From assembly GCF_030580995.1 (NCBI RefSeq), contig NZ_JAUQSZ010000001.1:1-64000 (forward strand): DNA of 64,000 nt, written 5' to 3'. This document shows, in pieces, positions 17,842 through 25,595 of this stretch. This stretch comes from Sphingomonas immobilis (GTDB taxonomy: Bacteria; Pseudomonadota; Alphaproteobacteria; Sphingomonadales; Sphingomonadaceae). How positions within the stretch are numbered: the stretch's first letter is position 1; each line of letters begins with the position of its first letter. The translations under genes were made by a program, and so were the position numbers. The notes beneath the pieces are model-generated. The model saw only the letters and a list, made by a program, of their open reading frames with translations. It was not told where the DNA came from and did no database searches.

Positions 17842-19428
17842 ATGAGCCTTGCGACCGTTCGCGGCCGGCACGGCATGGTGACCGCGCCGCACTTCCTCGC
17901 GGCGGAGGCGGGCTTAAGCGTGCTGCGCGACGGTGGCAATGCGGTGGAGGCGTGCGTCGCGGTCGCGGCTGCGCTGGCGGCGGTCTATCCGCACATGACG
18001 GGCATCGGCGGCGACGGTTTCTGGGTGATCCGCGAGCCGGCCAAAAACTCTCGGGGCCGGGTACATTCGGTGCATGGCTGCGGCGGGGCGGCGGCAAACC
18101 TGTCGCGCTATGTCGGGCTGACGGCGATGCCGACGCGCGGGCCGCTGGCGGCCTGCACGGTGGCCGGGACGATCTCGGGCTGGGAACGCGCGCTGGCGGA
18201 GACGGGCGGGAGCCTGCCGCTGGAACGCCTGCTGCGCGATGCGATCAGGCATGCGGAAAGCGGTGTGACGGTGACGGCGGCCGGAGCGGCGATCGCGGCG
18301 GCGAAGGGCGGCGAACTGCGCGACCAGCCGGGTGATTATGCCAAGGTGTTCGAGCCCGAGGGGCGGCCGCTTGCGAAGGGCGATCTGCTGCGCCAGCCGG
18401 CGCTGGCGGAGACGTTGCGGGCGCTGGCGACGGACGGGCTCGACGGTTTCTATCGCGGGCCGCTGGCGGAGGCGATCGCGGCCGATCTCGAAGAACTCGG
18501 CAGCCCGGTGACCTGGGACGACCTCGCCGCGCATGCCGCGACGCGGCCGGAGCCGCTCAAGGCGCCTTGGCTCGGCGGCACTCTTTATAATACGACACCC
18601 CCCACACAGGGGCTCGCTTCGCTGCTCATTCTGCTGATTTCTCAGCAAATTGGTGTCGTGCCGGAAAGCTGGCAATACGTGCATCTGATGGTCGAGGCGA
18701 CAAAACAAGCCTTCATCGTCCGCGATCAGCACGTCGGCGATCCGGCATATATGTCGCTCGATCCGCAAGCGTTGCTGGACGATCCGGGTGCGATCCGTTC
18801 GATGGTGCAAGCCATGAACGGTGAGCGCGCGCTCCCCTGGCCGCAGCCGCCGCAATGGGGCGACACCTGCTGGTTCGCCGCTGCCGATGGCGAGGGCCGC
18901 GTCGTCAGCTGCATCCAGTCGACCTATTTCGAGTTCGGGTCGGGGCTCGTCCTGCCGAAGACCGGCATCGTCTGGCAGAACCGGGGGAGTTCGTTCCGCA
19001 TCGCCGCCGATGGCTGGAACGCGCTGAAACCGGGGCGGAAACCCTTTCACACGCTCAACCCCGCGCTGGCGGAGTTCGATGATGGCCGGGTGATGGCGTA
19101 CGGCACGATGGGCGGCGAGGGGCAGCCGCAGACGCAGGCGGCGGTGTTCACCCGCTACGCGAAGTTCGGCGTCGATCTGCAGGAGGCGATCAGCCGTCCG
19201 CGCTGGCTGCTCGGGCGGACATGGGGCGAGCAATCGACGACGCTCAAGATCGAGGACGGCTTCGCGCCCGAGCTCTACGCGGCGCTTGCCGAGGCGGGGC
19301 ACGATGTCGAGCGCGTCGGGCCGCTGACCGCGACGATGGGCCATGCCGGCGCGATCGTGCGCCACGGCGACGGCGCACTGGAGGGCGCGACCGACCCGCG
19401 CAGCGATGGCGGGGTCGCCGCGTGGTAG
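17842..19428 (+). CDS. hpxW: Oxamate amidohydrolase HpxW (gamma-glutamyltransferase fold)
   Basis: An Ntn-hydrolase precursor of 528 residues resembling gamma-glutamyltranspeptidase. The self-processing site is seen as LYNTTPPTQG, where T251 or T252 would become the N-terminal nucleophile of the small subunit. There is no signal peptide, unlike secreted GGTs, and the substrate region differs. In Klebsiella, HpxW hydrolyses oxamate to oxalate and ammonium at the end of the urate pathway. Its position between permease and allantoate amidohydrolase supports that role. It starts one base after the permease stop codon. Confidence 0.85.
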   Translation: MSLATVRGRHGMVTAPHFLAAEAGLSVLRDGGNAVEACVAVAAALAAVYPHMTGIGGDGFWVIREPAKNSRGRVHSVHGCGGAAANLSRYVGLTAMPTRGPLAACTVAGTISGWERALAETGGSLPLERLLRDAIRHAESGVTVTAAGAAIAAAKGGELRDQPGDYAKVFEPEGRPLAKGDLLRQPALAETLRALATDGLDGFYRGPLAEAIAADLEELGSPVTWDDLAAHAATRPEPLKAPWLGGTLYNTTPPTQGLASLLILLISQQIGVVPESWQYVHLMVEATKQAFIVRDQHVGDPAYMSLDPQALLDDPGAIRSMVQAMNGERALPWPQPPQWGDTCWFAAADGEGRVVSCIQSTYFEFGSGLVLPKTGIVWQNRGSSFRIAADGWNALKPGRKPFHTLNPALAEFDDGRVMAYGTMGGEGQPQTQAAVFTRYAKFGVDLQEAISRPRWLLGRTWGEQSTTLKIEDGFAPELYAALAEAGHDVERVGPLTATMGHAGAIVRHGDGALEGATDPRSDGGVAAW

Positions 19429-19442
19429 GCGGGGAAAGGGCG

Positions 19443-20735
19443 GTGGCGCGCTGCGACGCGCTGGGCGTGGCGCCGTACAGCGACATGGCGGGCGGTCTGT
19501 ATCGCGGCTACCTCACGCCTGCTTACGGTGCGGCGCAGTCGGCGCTCGGGGAGTGGATGGCGGAGGCCGGGATGGCGGTGCGGCTTGATCCCGCTGCCAA
19601 CCTCATCGGCCGCTATGAGGGCGATGATCCGGCGTCTCCCGCGCTGCTGATCGGCAGCCATCTCGACAGTGTGCGCGACGGCGGGCGCTATGACGGGCCG
19701 CTCGGCATCATGCTCGGGGTGGAAGCCGTCGCGGCGCTTTCCGATGCGGGCAGACGAATGCCGTTTCCGATCGAGGTGATCGCGTTCGGCGACGAGGAAG
19801 GCTCGCGCTTTCCGGCTGCCATGCTGACCAGCCGTGCGGTGGCGGGAACGCTGGATGCGGTGCCCTTCGAGATGGCCGATCGTGAGGGCGTGACGCTGGA
19901 AGCGGCGCTTTCCGCACACCCACCGTTCGTCCTGAGCGAAGTCGAAGGACGTGCCGCGAATGCTGCGTCCGGGATACGTGCTTCGACTGCGCTCAGCACG
20001 AACGGATATTTGGGGGCCGCGCGCGCACCCGGCACAACGCTCGCCTATCTCGAGGCGCATATCGAGCAGGGGCCGGTGCTGGAGGCCGAAGGGCTGGCGA
20101 TCGGCACCGTGACGGGGATCGCGGCGCAACTGCGCTATCAGGTGGTGGTGAAGGGGGTGGCGGGCCATGCCGGCACCGCGACGATGACGCTGCGCCGCGA
20201 CGCGCTGGCGGGGGCGGCGGAGATGATGCTGGCGATCGAGGCGGTGGCGCGCGAAGACCTCTCGGATCTCGTCGCGACGGTCGGGCGGATCGAGGCGCTG
20301 CCGGGTGCGCCCAACGTCATCCCCGGCGAGGTGCGCTTCACCATCGACGTGCGCTCCGGCGACGCGGCGCGGCGCGACCGCGCGGCGGGGATCATCCAGC
20401 AGAAGATCGCCGCGATCGCCGAGACGCGCGGGCTGGATATCGCCATCGAACGCATCCACGATCTGCCCGCAAGCCCCTGCGACCCGGCGCTGATGGACCT
20501 GATGGACGAGGCCGTCGCCGCGACCGGGTGGAAACCGCGCCGGCTCGTATCGGGGGCGGGGCACGACGCGATGGTGATGGCGGCGCTGTGTCCCACCGCG
20601 ATGCTGTTCGTCCGCTGCCGCGGCGGGATCAGCCACAATCCGGCCGAGCATGTCGAGCCGGCCGACGCCGAGATCGCGCTGCAGGTGATGCTCGGCTTCA
20701 TCGAGAGACTGGGAGCTCGCTTTGGCAACGCCTGA
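19443..20735 (+). CDS. hpxK: Allantoate amidohydrolase (M20 family) with a REP-like insertion
   Basis: A binuclear metal amidase of about 430 residues converting allantoate to ureidoglycine, ammonium and CO2. The metal ligands are in place: SHLDSV, DGGRYDGPLG, GDEEGSRF, the EAHIEQGPVL histidine and SHNPAEH. Between residues about 160 and 188 the protein carries PPFVLSEVEGRA...RASTALSTNGY, which is the translation of a REP-like inverted repeat (19923-20005) inserted in frame. This makes it roughly 20-30 residues longer than relatives. The GTG at 19443 (with GGGGAAAGGG upstream) is preferred over the GTG at 19422, which overlaps hpxW. All catalytic residues survive, so the enzyme is probably active. 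Confidence 0.85.
   Translation: MARCDALGVAPYSDMAGGLYRGYLTPAYGAAQSALGEWMAEAGMAVRLDPAANLIGRYEGDDPASPALLIGSHLDSVRDGGRYDGPLGIMLGVEAVAALSDAGRRMPFPIEVIAFGDEEGSRFPAAMLTSRAVAGTLDAVPFEMADREGVTLEAALSAHPPFVLSEVEGRAANAASGIRASTALSTNGYLGAARAPGTTLAYLEAHIEQGPVLEAEGLAIGTVTGIAAQLRYQVVVKGVAGHAGTATMTLRRDALAGAAEMMLAIEAVAREDLSDLVATVGRIEALPGAPNVIPGEVRFTIDVRSGDAARRDRAAGIIQQKIAAIAETRGLDIAIERIHDLPASPCDPALMDLMDEAVAATGWKPRRLVSGAGHDAMVMAALCPTAMLFVRCRGGISHNPAEHVEPADAEIALQVMLGFIERLGARFGNA
19923..20005. repeat. REP-like inverted repeat, copy a (inside hpxK)
   Basis: The left arm CCGTTCGTCCTGAGCGAAGT continues with CGAAGGAC. The right arm begins GTGCTTCGACTGCGCTCAGC and ends ACGAACGG. The arms are near-complementary. It is entirely within coding sequence and kept in frame. 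Related copies lie at 21975, 26676 and 35353. Confidence 0.8.
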
Positions 20736-21960
20736 ACCGCCGTTCTTCGGAGAGATCGATCCGCCGCAGCGGCTGCTGATGGGCCCCGGCCCCGTCAACG
20801 CGCATCCGCGCGTGCTGCGCGCGATGTCGGCCGATCTGCTCGGCCAGTTCGATCCGGAGATGACCGGGTACATGAACCAGGTGATGGCGCTCTATCGCCC
20901 GATCTTCGGCACGCAGAACCAGTGGACGATGCTGATCGACGGCACCGCGCGCGCCGGGATCGAGGCGGCGCTGGTGTCGCTGACGGCACCCGGCGACCGC
21001 GTGCTGGTGGTGAATTTCGGGCGCTTCGGCCTGCTGCTGACCGAGATCCTGGGGCGGATCGGCGCGGTGATCGAAACGGTCGAGGCGCCGTGGGGCGAGA
21101 CCGTGCCGCTCGAGGCGATCGCGGAGGCGATCGCGCGCGTGCAGCCGAAGGTGGTCGCGACGATCCACGGCGACACCTCGACGACGATGGCGCAGCCGCT
21201 CGACGGGCTCGGCGACCTGTGCCGGGCTGCGGGCGCGTTGCTCTATGTCGATGCGACCGCGACGATCGGAGGGATGGAGATCGCGAGCGACCGCTGGGGC
21301 GCGGATATCGTCACCGGGGGTTTGCAAAAGTGCCTCGGCGGGCCCTCGGGCTCCGCGCCCATCACGATTTCGGACGCCGCGGCCGCGCACATCTCCGCGC
21401 GCCGCCATGTCGAACGGGGCATCCGCCGCGACGATATCCGCGACGGCAACGGCGTGCGGATCGGCTCCAACTATTTCGATCTCGCGATGATCATGGATTA
21501 CTGGTCGGAGAAGCGGCTCAACCACCATACCGAGGCGACCTCGATGCTCTACGCCGCGCGGGAATGCGCGCGCGTGATGCTGGGGGAGGGGCTGGCGGCG
21601 CGCTACGCCCGTCATGCGGCGGCGGGCCGGGCGATGACGGCGGGGCTGCGCGCGATGGGCCTCACCGTCTATGGCGACGACCGTTACCGCATGACCAACG
21701 TCACAGGCGTGCTGATCCCCGAAGGCGTGGACGGTGAGCGCGTCCGCACCGCGATGCGTGAGCATTTCGAGATCGAGATCGGCAGCGCCTTCGGGCCGCT
21801 GCAGGGCAGGATCTGGCGGATCGGGGCGATGGGATACAATGCCGCCAAGCATAAGGTGCTGCTGACGCTGAGCGCGCTGGAGGCGTGCCTGCGCAGCGAA
21901 GGTTTCAGCCTCCCGGCGGGCGAGGCGGTGACGGCGGCGATCGCTACGTGGGACGCATGA
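20722..21960 (+). CDS. hpxJ: Ureidoglycine-glyoxylate aminotransferase (class V)
   Basis: A PLP enzyme of 412 residues, fold type I, class V like serine-glyoxylate aminotransferases. The N-terminal LLMGPGPVNAHPRVL segment and the cofactor lysine K203 in GGLQKCLGGPSG are visible. In hpx-type clusters this family (PucG/HpxJ) moves the amino group of unstable ureidoglycine to glyoxylate, giving oxalurate and glycine. It directly follows the allantoate amidohydrolase that makes ureidoglycine, and overlaps it (TTG start at 20722 against stop at 20735). Serine- or alanine-glyoxylate activity is the alternative but fits the context less well. Confidence 0.85.
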   Translation: MATPEPPFFGEIDPPQRLLMGPGPVNAHPRVLRAMSADLLGQFDPEMTGYMNQVMALYRPIFGTQNQWTMLIDGTARAGIEAALVSLTAPGDRVLVVNFGRFGLLLTEILGRIGAVIETVEAPWGETVPLEAIAEAIARVQPKVVATIHGDTSTTMAQPLDGLGDLCRAAGALLYVDATATIGGMEIASDRWGADIVTGGLQKCLGGPSGSAPITISDAAAAHISARRHVERGIRRDDIRDGNGVRIGSNYFDLAMIMDYWSEKRLNHHTEATSMLYAARECARVMLGEGLAARYARHAAAGRAMTAGLRAMGLTVYGDDRYRMTNVTGVLIPEGVDGERVRTAMREHFEIEIGSAFGPLQGRIWRIGAMGYNAAKHKVLLTLSALEACLRSEGFSLPAGEAVTAAIATWDA

Positions 21961-21974
21961 GGGCGTCCCCACCT

Positions 21975-22050
21975 CCGTTCGCCCTGAGCGAAGTCGAAGG
22001 GCATGCGGTGAGGTCGGGGCATGTGCTTCGACTTCGCTCAGCACGAACGG
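21975..22050. repeat. REP-like inverted repeat, copy b
   Basis: It fills most of the 100-base gap between the aminotransferase and allantoinase genes. The arms are CCGTTCGCCCTGAGCGAAGT... and ...CTTCGACTTCGCTCAGCACG followed by AACGG. It could form a strong hairpin in the operon mRNA and separate upstream from downstream expression. Confidence 0.8.
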
Positions 22051-22060
22051 GATTTCGGCT

Positions 22061-22936
22061 GTGAGTGGAAGCCGCGACCTCGTCGGCTATGGCGCAAGCC
22101 CGCCCGATCCGCGCTGGCCCGGCGGCGCGCGCGTGGCGGTGCAGTTCGTCGTCAATTACGAGGAGGGGGCCGAGAACAGCGTCCTCAACGGCGATGCCGG
22201 ATCGGAGGCGTTCCTGTCAGAGATGGTCGGCGCGGCGAGCCATCCCGCGCGGGCGATGGCGATGGAGAGCCTCTACGAATATGGCAGCCGCGCGGGGTTC
22301 TGGCGGCTGCACCGGCTGTTCACCGCGCGCGGCCTGCCCGTCACGGTGTTCGGCGTCGCCAAGGCGATGGAGGCGAACCCTGAGGCCGTCGCGGCGATGC
22401 TGGCGGCGGAGTGGGAAATCGCCAGCCACGGCCTGCGCTGGATCGATTATCAATATGTCGCCGAAGAGACCGAGCGTGCGCATATCGCCGACGCCATCGC
22501 GCTGCATACGCGGCTGACGGGGAGCCGACCGCTCGGCTGGTATCAGGGCCGCACTTCGCCCAACACCGCGCGGCTGGTCGCCGAAGAGGGTGGCTTCCTC
22601 TACGATGCCGACAGCTATGCGGACGACCTGCCCTATTGGGCGGGGACGCAGTTGATCGTGCCCTACACGCTCGACGTGAACGACATGAAGTTCGTGGCTC
22701 TGAACGGTTTCGACGAGGGTGAGGCGTTCTTCCGCTACCTGCGCGACACGTTCGATCAGTTGCGCGAGGAAGGCGGCCGGATGATGTCGGTGGGGCTGCA
22801 CGGCCGCATCGCCGGCAAGCCCGCGCGGGCGCGGGCGCTGGCGCGGTTCCTCGATCATGTCATCGCGAGCGGCGACGCCTGGGTCGCGCGCCGCATCGAT
22901 ATCGCCCGCCACTGGATGGAGGTTCACCCGCAATGA
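22061..22936 (+). CDS. puuE: Allantoinase PuuE (polysaccharide-deacetylase fold)
   Basis: A 291-residue cofactor-independent allantoinase opening allantoin to allantoate. It starts with the family pattern DLVGYGASPPDPRWPGGARV, then VNYEEGAENSVLNGD, the NodB-type core with WEIASHGLRWIDYQ, and GWYQGRTSPNT. These mark PuuE rather than a chitin deacetylase. The GTG at 22061 follows REP copy b by ten bases. It overlaps the next gene by four bases. The usual metal-dependent AllB allantoinase is not in the window. Confidence 0.92.
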   Translation: MSGSRDLVGYGASPPDPRWPGGARVAVQFVVNYEEGAENSVLNGDAGSEAFLSEMVGAASHPARAMAMESLYEYGSRAGFWRLHRLFTARGLPVTVFGVAKAMEANPEAVAAMLAAEWEIASHGLRWIDYQYVAEETERAHIADAIALHTRLTGSRPLGWYQGRTSPNTARLVAEEGGFLYDADSYADDLPYWAGTQLIVPYTLDVNDMKFVALNGFDEGEAFFRYLRDTFDQLREEGGRMMSVGLHGRIAGKPARARALARFLDHVIASGDAWVARRIDIARHWMEVHPQ

Positions 22937-23313
22937 CGATCGACGATCCCGTGCTGCTCGCTGAGGTGACCGCCGCGTTCCACGCATACGAACGCGCGCT
23001 GATGGCCGATGACGTGCCGGCGATGGATGCGTTGTTCCACGATGCGCCGACCACCAACCGCTACGGCGTCGGCGAGGTGCTGTACGGGATCGAGGAGATC
23101 CGGGAGTTCCGCAAAGGCCGGGGCGGATCGCCGCAGCGCAGGCTCGGGAAGGTCGCGATCACCGTCTACGGAGACGCTTTCGCCACCGCCGACGCCGAGT
23201 TTTTCCGCGAGAACAGCGACCGGCGCGGGCGGCAGACGCAGGCCTGGGTCAAGTTTGCCGACGGCTGGAAGGTCGTCTCGGCGCACGTCAGCCTGGAGGG
23301 GAGCACGCATTGA
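22933..23313 (+). CDS. hpxZ: HpxZ/AtzH-like protein (DUF3225, NTF2 fold)
   Basis: A 126-residue protein of the SnoaL/NTF2-like superfamily. The segments AFHAYERALMADDVPAMDALF, LYGIEEIREFRKGR and WVKFADGWKVVSAHVSLEG fit the DUF3225/AtzH-like family. In Klebsiella the hpxZ gene sits with hpxWXY and is thought to act near oxalurate; its exact role is not firmly known. ATG 22933 overlaps puuE and its end overlaps uraD, so it is part of the same coupled operon. Confidence 0.8.
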   Translation: MTIDDPVLLAEVTAAFHAYERALMADDVPAMDALFHDAPTTNRYGVGEVLYGIEEIREFRKGRGGSPQRRLGKVAITVYGDAFATADAEFFRENSDRRGRQTQAWVKFADGWKVVSAHVSLEGSTH

Positions 23314-23768
23314 GCGCTGCTCTGTTCGAACACTCGCCTTGGGTCGAGGAACGCGCCGACGCCGCGCCGTCGTCTGGCGACCGGCACGCAGACCTGATGG
23401 CAGTGCTGCACGCGGCAACGCCGGAGGAGCAACTCGCGTTGATCCGCGCCCACCCGGAGCTGGCGGGCAAGGCGGCGATCGACCGGACGCTGACCGATGC
23501 CTCCGCCGCCGAACAGGCCTCGGCGGGGCTCGACCGGCTGACGGCGGAGGAGTTCGCGGCATTTCACGCGCTCAATGCGGCGTACCGCGCGCGGTTCGAC
23601 TTCCCTTTCATCATCTGCGTGCGGCTGACTGACAAGGCGGGGATCCTCGCGGCCATGGAGGCGCGGCTGGCGAACGACCGTGACACCGAGATCGCGACGG
23701 CGCTGGCGCAGATCGGCGAGATCGTGCGGCTTCGTTTGAAGGACTTGGGACTGGAGGCGGCGGTATGA
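23310..23768 (+). CDS. uraD: OHCU decarboxylase
   Basis: A 152-residue enzyme that decarboxylates 2-oxo-4-hydroxy-4-carboxy-5-ureidoimidazoline to (S)-allantoin. Family motifs are visible: the N-terminal FEHSPWVEERA, the histidine region LIRAHPELAGKAA, LTAEEFAAFHALNAAYRARF and the substrate-loop FPFIICVR. It overlaps hpxZ (ATGA-type) and the FAD monooxygenase gene. Its presence with uraH shows that urate is oxidised to 5-hydroxyisourate in this organism. Confidence 0.93.
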   Translation: MSAALFEHSPWVEERADAAPSSGDRHADLMAVLHAATPEEQLALIRAHPELAGKAAIDRTLTDASAAEQASAGLDRLTAEEFAAFHALNAAYRARFDFPFIICVRLTDKAGILAAMEARLANDRDTEIATALAQIGEIVRLRLKDLGLEAAV

Positions 23769-25171
23769 GTCTGGCGGAGCTCGAGGCCGATCTGGCGCGG
23801 CAGCTGGCGCTGATCGGGCATGGCGGCGCGGACTGGACCCGGCCGCGTGCCGGCGCCTACGACGTGGTGATCGTCGGTGGGGGGCAGAGCGGGCTGGCGA
23901 CGGCGTTCGGGCTGTTGCGCGAGCGGGTGTCGAACATTCTGGTGATCGACGAGAGCCCCGAGGGGTTCGAAGGGCCTTGGGAAACCTATGCGCGGATGAT
24001 CACGCTGCGCACGCCCAAGGAGCTCACGCCGATCGATTTCGGCGTGCCCGCGCTGACGTACCGCGCGTGGTGGGAGGCGCAGCACGGCGCGGATGGATGG
24101 GCGGCGGTCGACAAGATCGCGCGCGGCGACTGGATGGCGTATCTGCGCTGGTATCGCCGCGTGCTCGACCTGCCGGTGCGCAACGACGCGAAGCTCGACC
24201 TGATCGAACCGATCGGCGGGGGCCTCCACAAATTGCACATCGCGGGGGCCGAGCCGATCCTCGCGCGGAAGGTCGTGCTGGCGACGGGCATCCAGGGCGG
24301 CGGCGAATGGCATGTGCCGCCGATGATCGCCGACGCGCTGCCGCCGCACCTCTATGCGCACACCAGCGCGGCGATCGACTATGAGAGACTCGCGGGCAGG
24401 CGGATCGGCATCCTCGGCGGCGGGGCCTCGGCGTTCGACAATGCCAATGCCGCGCTGACGCTCGGGGTGGGCGCGGCGCATGTCTTCATCCGCCGCGAAC
24501 GTCTGCCGCGCATCAATCCCATTCGCTTCATGGAGCGGGTGGGCTTCACCGGGCGCTTCCCGGCGCTCGACGATGCGACCAAATATGCGGTGATGGCGAG
24601 CTTCCTCGGCCACAACCAGCCGCCGACCAACGACACGTTCGCGCGCGCGGCCGCCTGGCCGGGGTTCGAACTGCACCTCGGCGCGCCGTGGCTCGCGGTG
24701 CGCGAGGAGGGCGGCGCGGTGCGCGTGACGACGCCGCAGGGCGAGCATGACTTCGATTTCGTCGTGCTGTCGACCGGACTGATGAGCGACCCCGGCCTGC
24801 GCCCCGAATTGCGGCTGGTGGCGGATCACATCGCGCGCTGGGCCGATCGCTATACGCCGCCGCCGGGCGAAGCCAACGCGCTGATCGACGCGCATCCCTA
24901 TCTCGGGGCGGGTTTCGAGCTGCTGCCACGCGACGGCGCGGATGCGGGCGCGCTGCACGGGCTGTTCGCGTTCAATTATTCGGCGCTCATCAGCCTTGGC
25001 TTGTCGGCGTCGGCGCTGTCGGGGCTGCAGACGGCGCTGCCGCGTGTGCTGCGTGGGATCACCGATCAACTGTTCCTCGACGATCGCGAAGCGCTGGTCG
25101 CCGATCTGATCGCCTATGACGAGGCGGAGTTCCTCGGCGAATGGCCGCGTGCGCGGGAGGCGGCGGAATGA
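23765..25171 (+). CDS. FAD/NAD(P)-dependent monooxygenase, candidate urate hydroxylase (HpyO-like)
   Basis: A 468-residue flavoprotein. A first dinucleotide fold for FAD (VVIVGGGQSGLATAFGL, about residues 37-60) and a second for NAD(P)H (GRRIGILGGGASAFDNANAA, about 210-230) are visible. This is the class-B monooxygenase-like layout rather than the HpxO (hydroxybenzoate-hydroxylase) layout. It is sandwiched between uraD and uraH with four-base overlaps on both sides. The reaction missing between them is urate to 5-hydroxyisourate, so I infer that this is the urate hydroxylase, possibly the HpyO type known from Xanthomonas. Sequence identity to HpyO could not be tested. Confidence 0.7.
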   Translation: MSLAELEADLARQLALIGHGGADWTRPRAGAYDVVIVGGGQSGLATAFGLLRERVSNILVIDESPEGFEGPWETYARMITLRTPKELTPIDFGVPALTYRAWWEAQHGADGWAAVDKIARGDWMAYLRWYRRVLDLPVRNDAKLDLIEPIGGGLHKLHIAGAEPILARKVVLATGIQGGGEWHVPPMIADALPPHLYAHTSAAIDYERLAGRRIGILGGGASAFDNANAALTLGVGAAHVFIRRERLPRINPIRFMERVGFTGRFPALDDATKYAVMASFLGHNQPPTNDTFARAAAWPGFELHLGAPWLAVREEGGAVRVTTPQGEHDFDFVVLSTGLMSDPGLRPELRLVADHIARWADRYTPPPGEANALIDAHPYLGAGFELLPRDGADAGALHGLFAFNYSALISLGLSASALSGLQTALPRVLRGITDQLFLDDREALVADLIAYDEAEFLGEWPRAREAAE

Positions 25172-25494
25172 GCAGCCTGTCGACGCATGTCCTCGACACG
25201 ATGCACGGCCGCCCGGCGGCAGGCGTCGCCGTGCGGCTGACCGGGCCCGGCGGCGTGCTGTTCGAAGGCGAAACCAACGCGGACGGCCGCTGTCCGGGTA
25301 TGCCTCCGCTTGAGCCTGGTAGATATCGGTTGGATTTTGCCGCCGGCGACTATTTCCGGGCGGCAGGCGTGGCGCTGCCGGACCCGCCTTTCCTGGATCT
25401 GGTAGGCATCGACTTCGGTATCGCCGATGCCGGCCACTATCATGTGCCGCTGCTGGTTTCGCCGTTCAGCTACTCGACCTATCGCGGAAGCTGA
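25168..25494 (+). CDS. uraH: 5-Hydroxyisourate hydrolase (transthyretin-like)
   Basis: A 108-residue transthyretin-fold enzyme turning 5-hydroxyisourate into OHCU. Signature elements are complete: N-terminal LSTHVLDTMHGRPAAG with the catalytic His, the Arg in PGRYRLDF, GHYHVPLLVSPFSYSTYRGS with the C-terminal YRGS. There is no signal peptide, so it is cytoplasmic. ATG 25168 overlaps the monooxygenase stop codon. It is the last gene of the large coupled operon that starts at 14030. Confidence 0.96.
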   Translation: MSSLSTHVLDTMHGRPAAGVAVRLTGPGGVLFEGETNADGRCPGMPPLEPGRYRLDFAAGDYFRAAGVALPDPPFLDLVGIDFGIADAGHYHVPLLVSPFSYSTYRGS

Positions 25495-25504
25495 CGCGCG
25501 CGCT

Positions 25505-25540
25505 TTTTTGCAACGGCGCGTGGAAATCAATGCGTTTGAT
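25505..25540 (+). promoter_or_regulatory. 36-bp purine-island motif, copy B
   Basis: It begins TTTTTGCAACGG and ends ATCAATGCGTTTGAT, with the same internal spacing as copies A and C. It lies 55 bases upstream of the Rieske oxygenase start codon and marks the start of a new transcription unit. Confidence 0.6.
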
Positions 25541-25543
25541 CGC

Positions 25544-25559
25544 GCGGGATAATTCCCGC
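25544..25559. promoter_or_regulatory. Perfect palindrome between motif B and the Rieske gene
   Basis: GCGGGATAATTCCCGC is a perfect 16-base palindrome just after motif B. The half-site GCGGGAA recurs at about 25577. It may be a second operator or a leader hairpin. Confidence 0.35.
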
Positions 25560-25595
25560 ACGCATTTCCCATCACTTGCGGGAAAAGCACGCGAC

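Noticed and set aside
19443..20735. A broken (frameshifted) allantoate amidohydrolase
   Set aside because: The odd internal stretch is a REP-like insertion that keeps the frame; both flanks and all metal ligands are intact.
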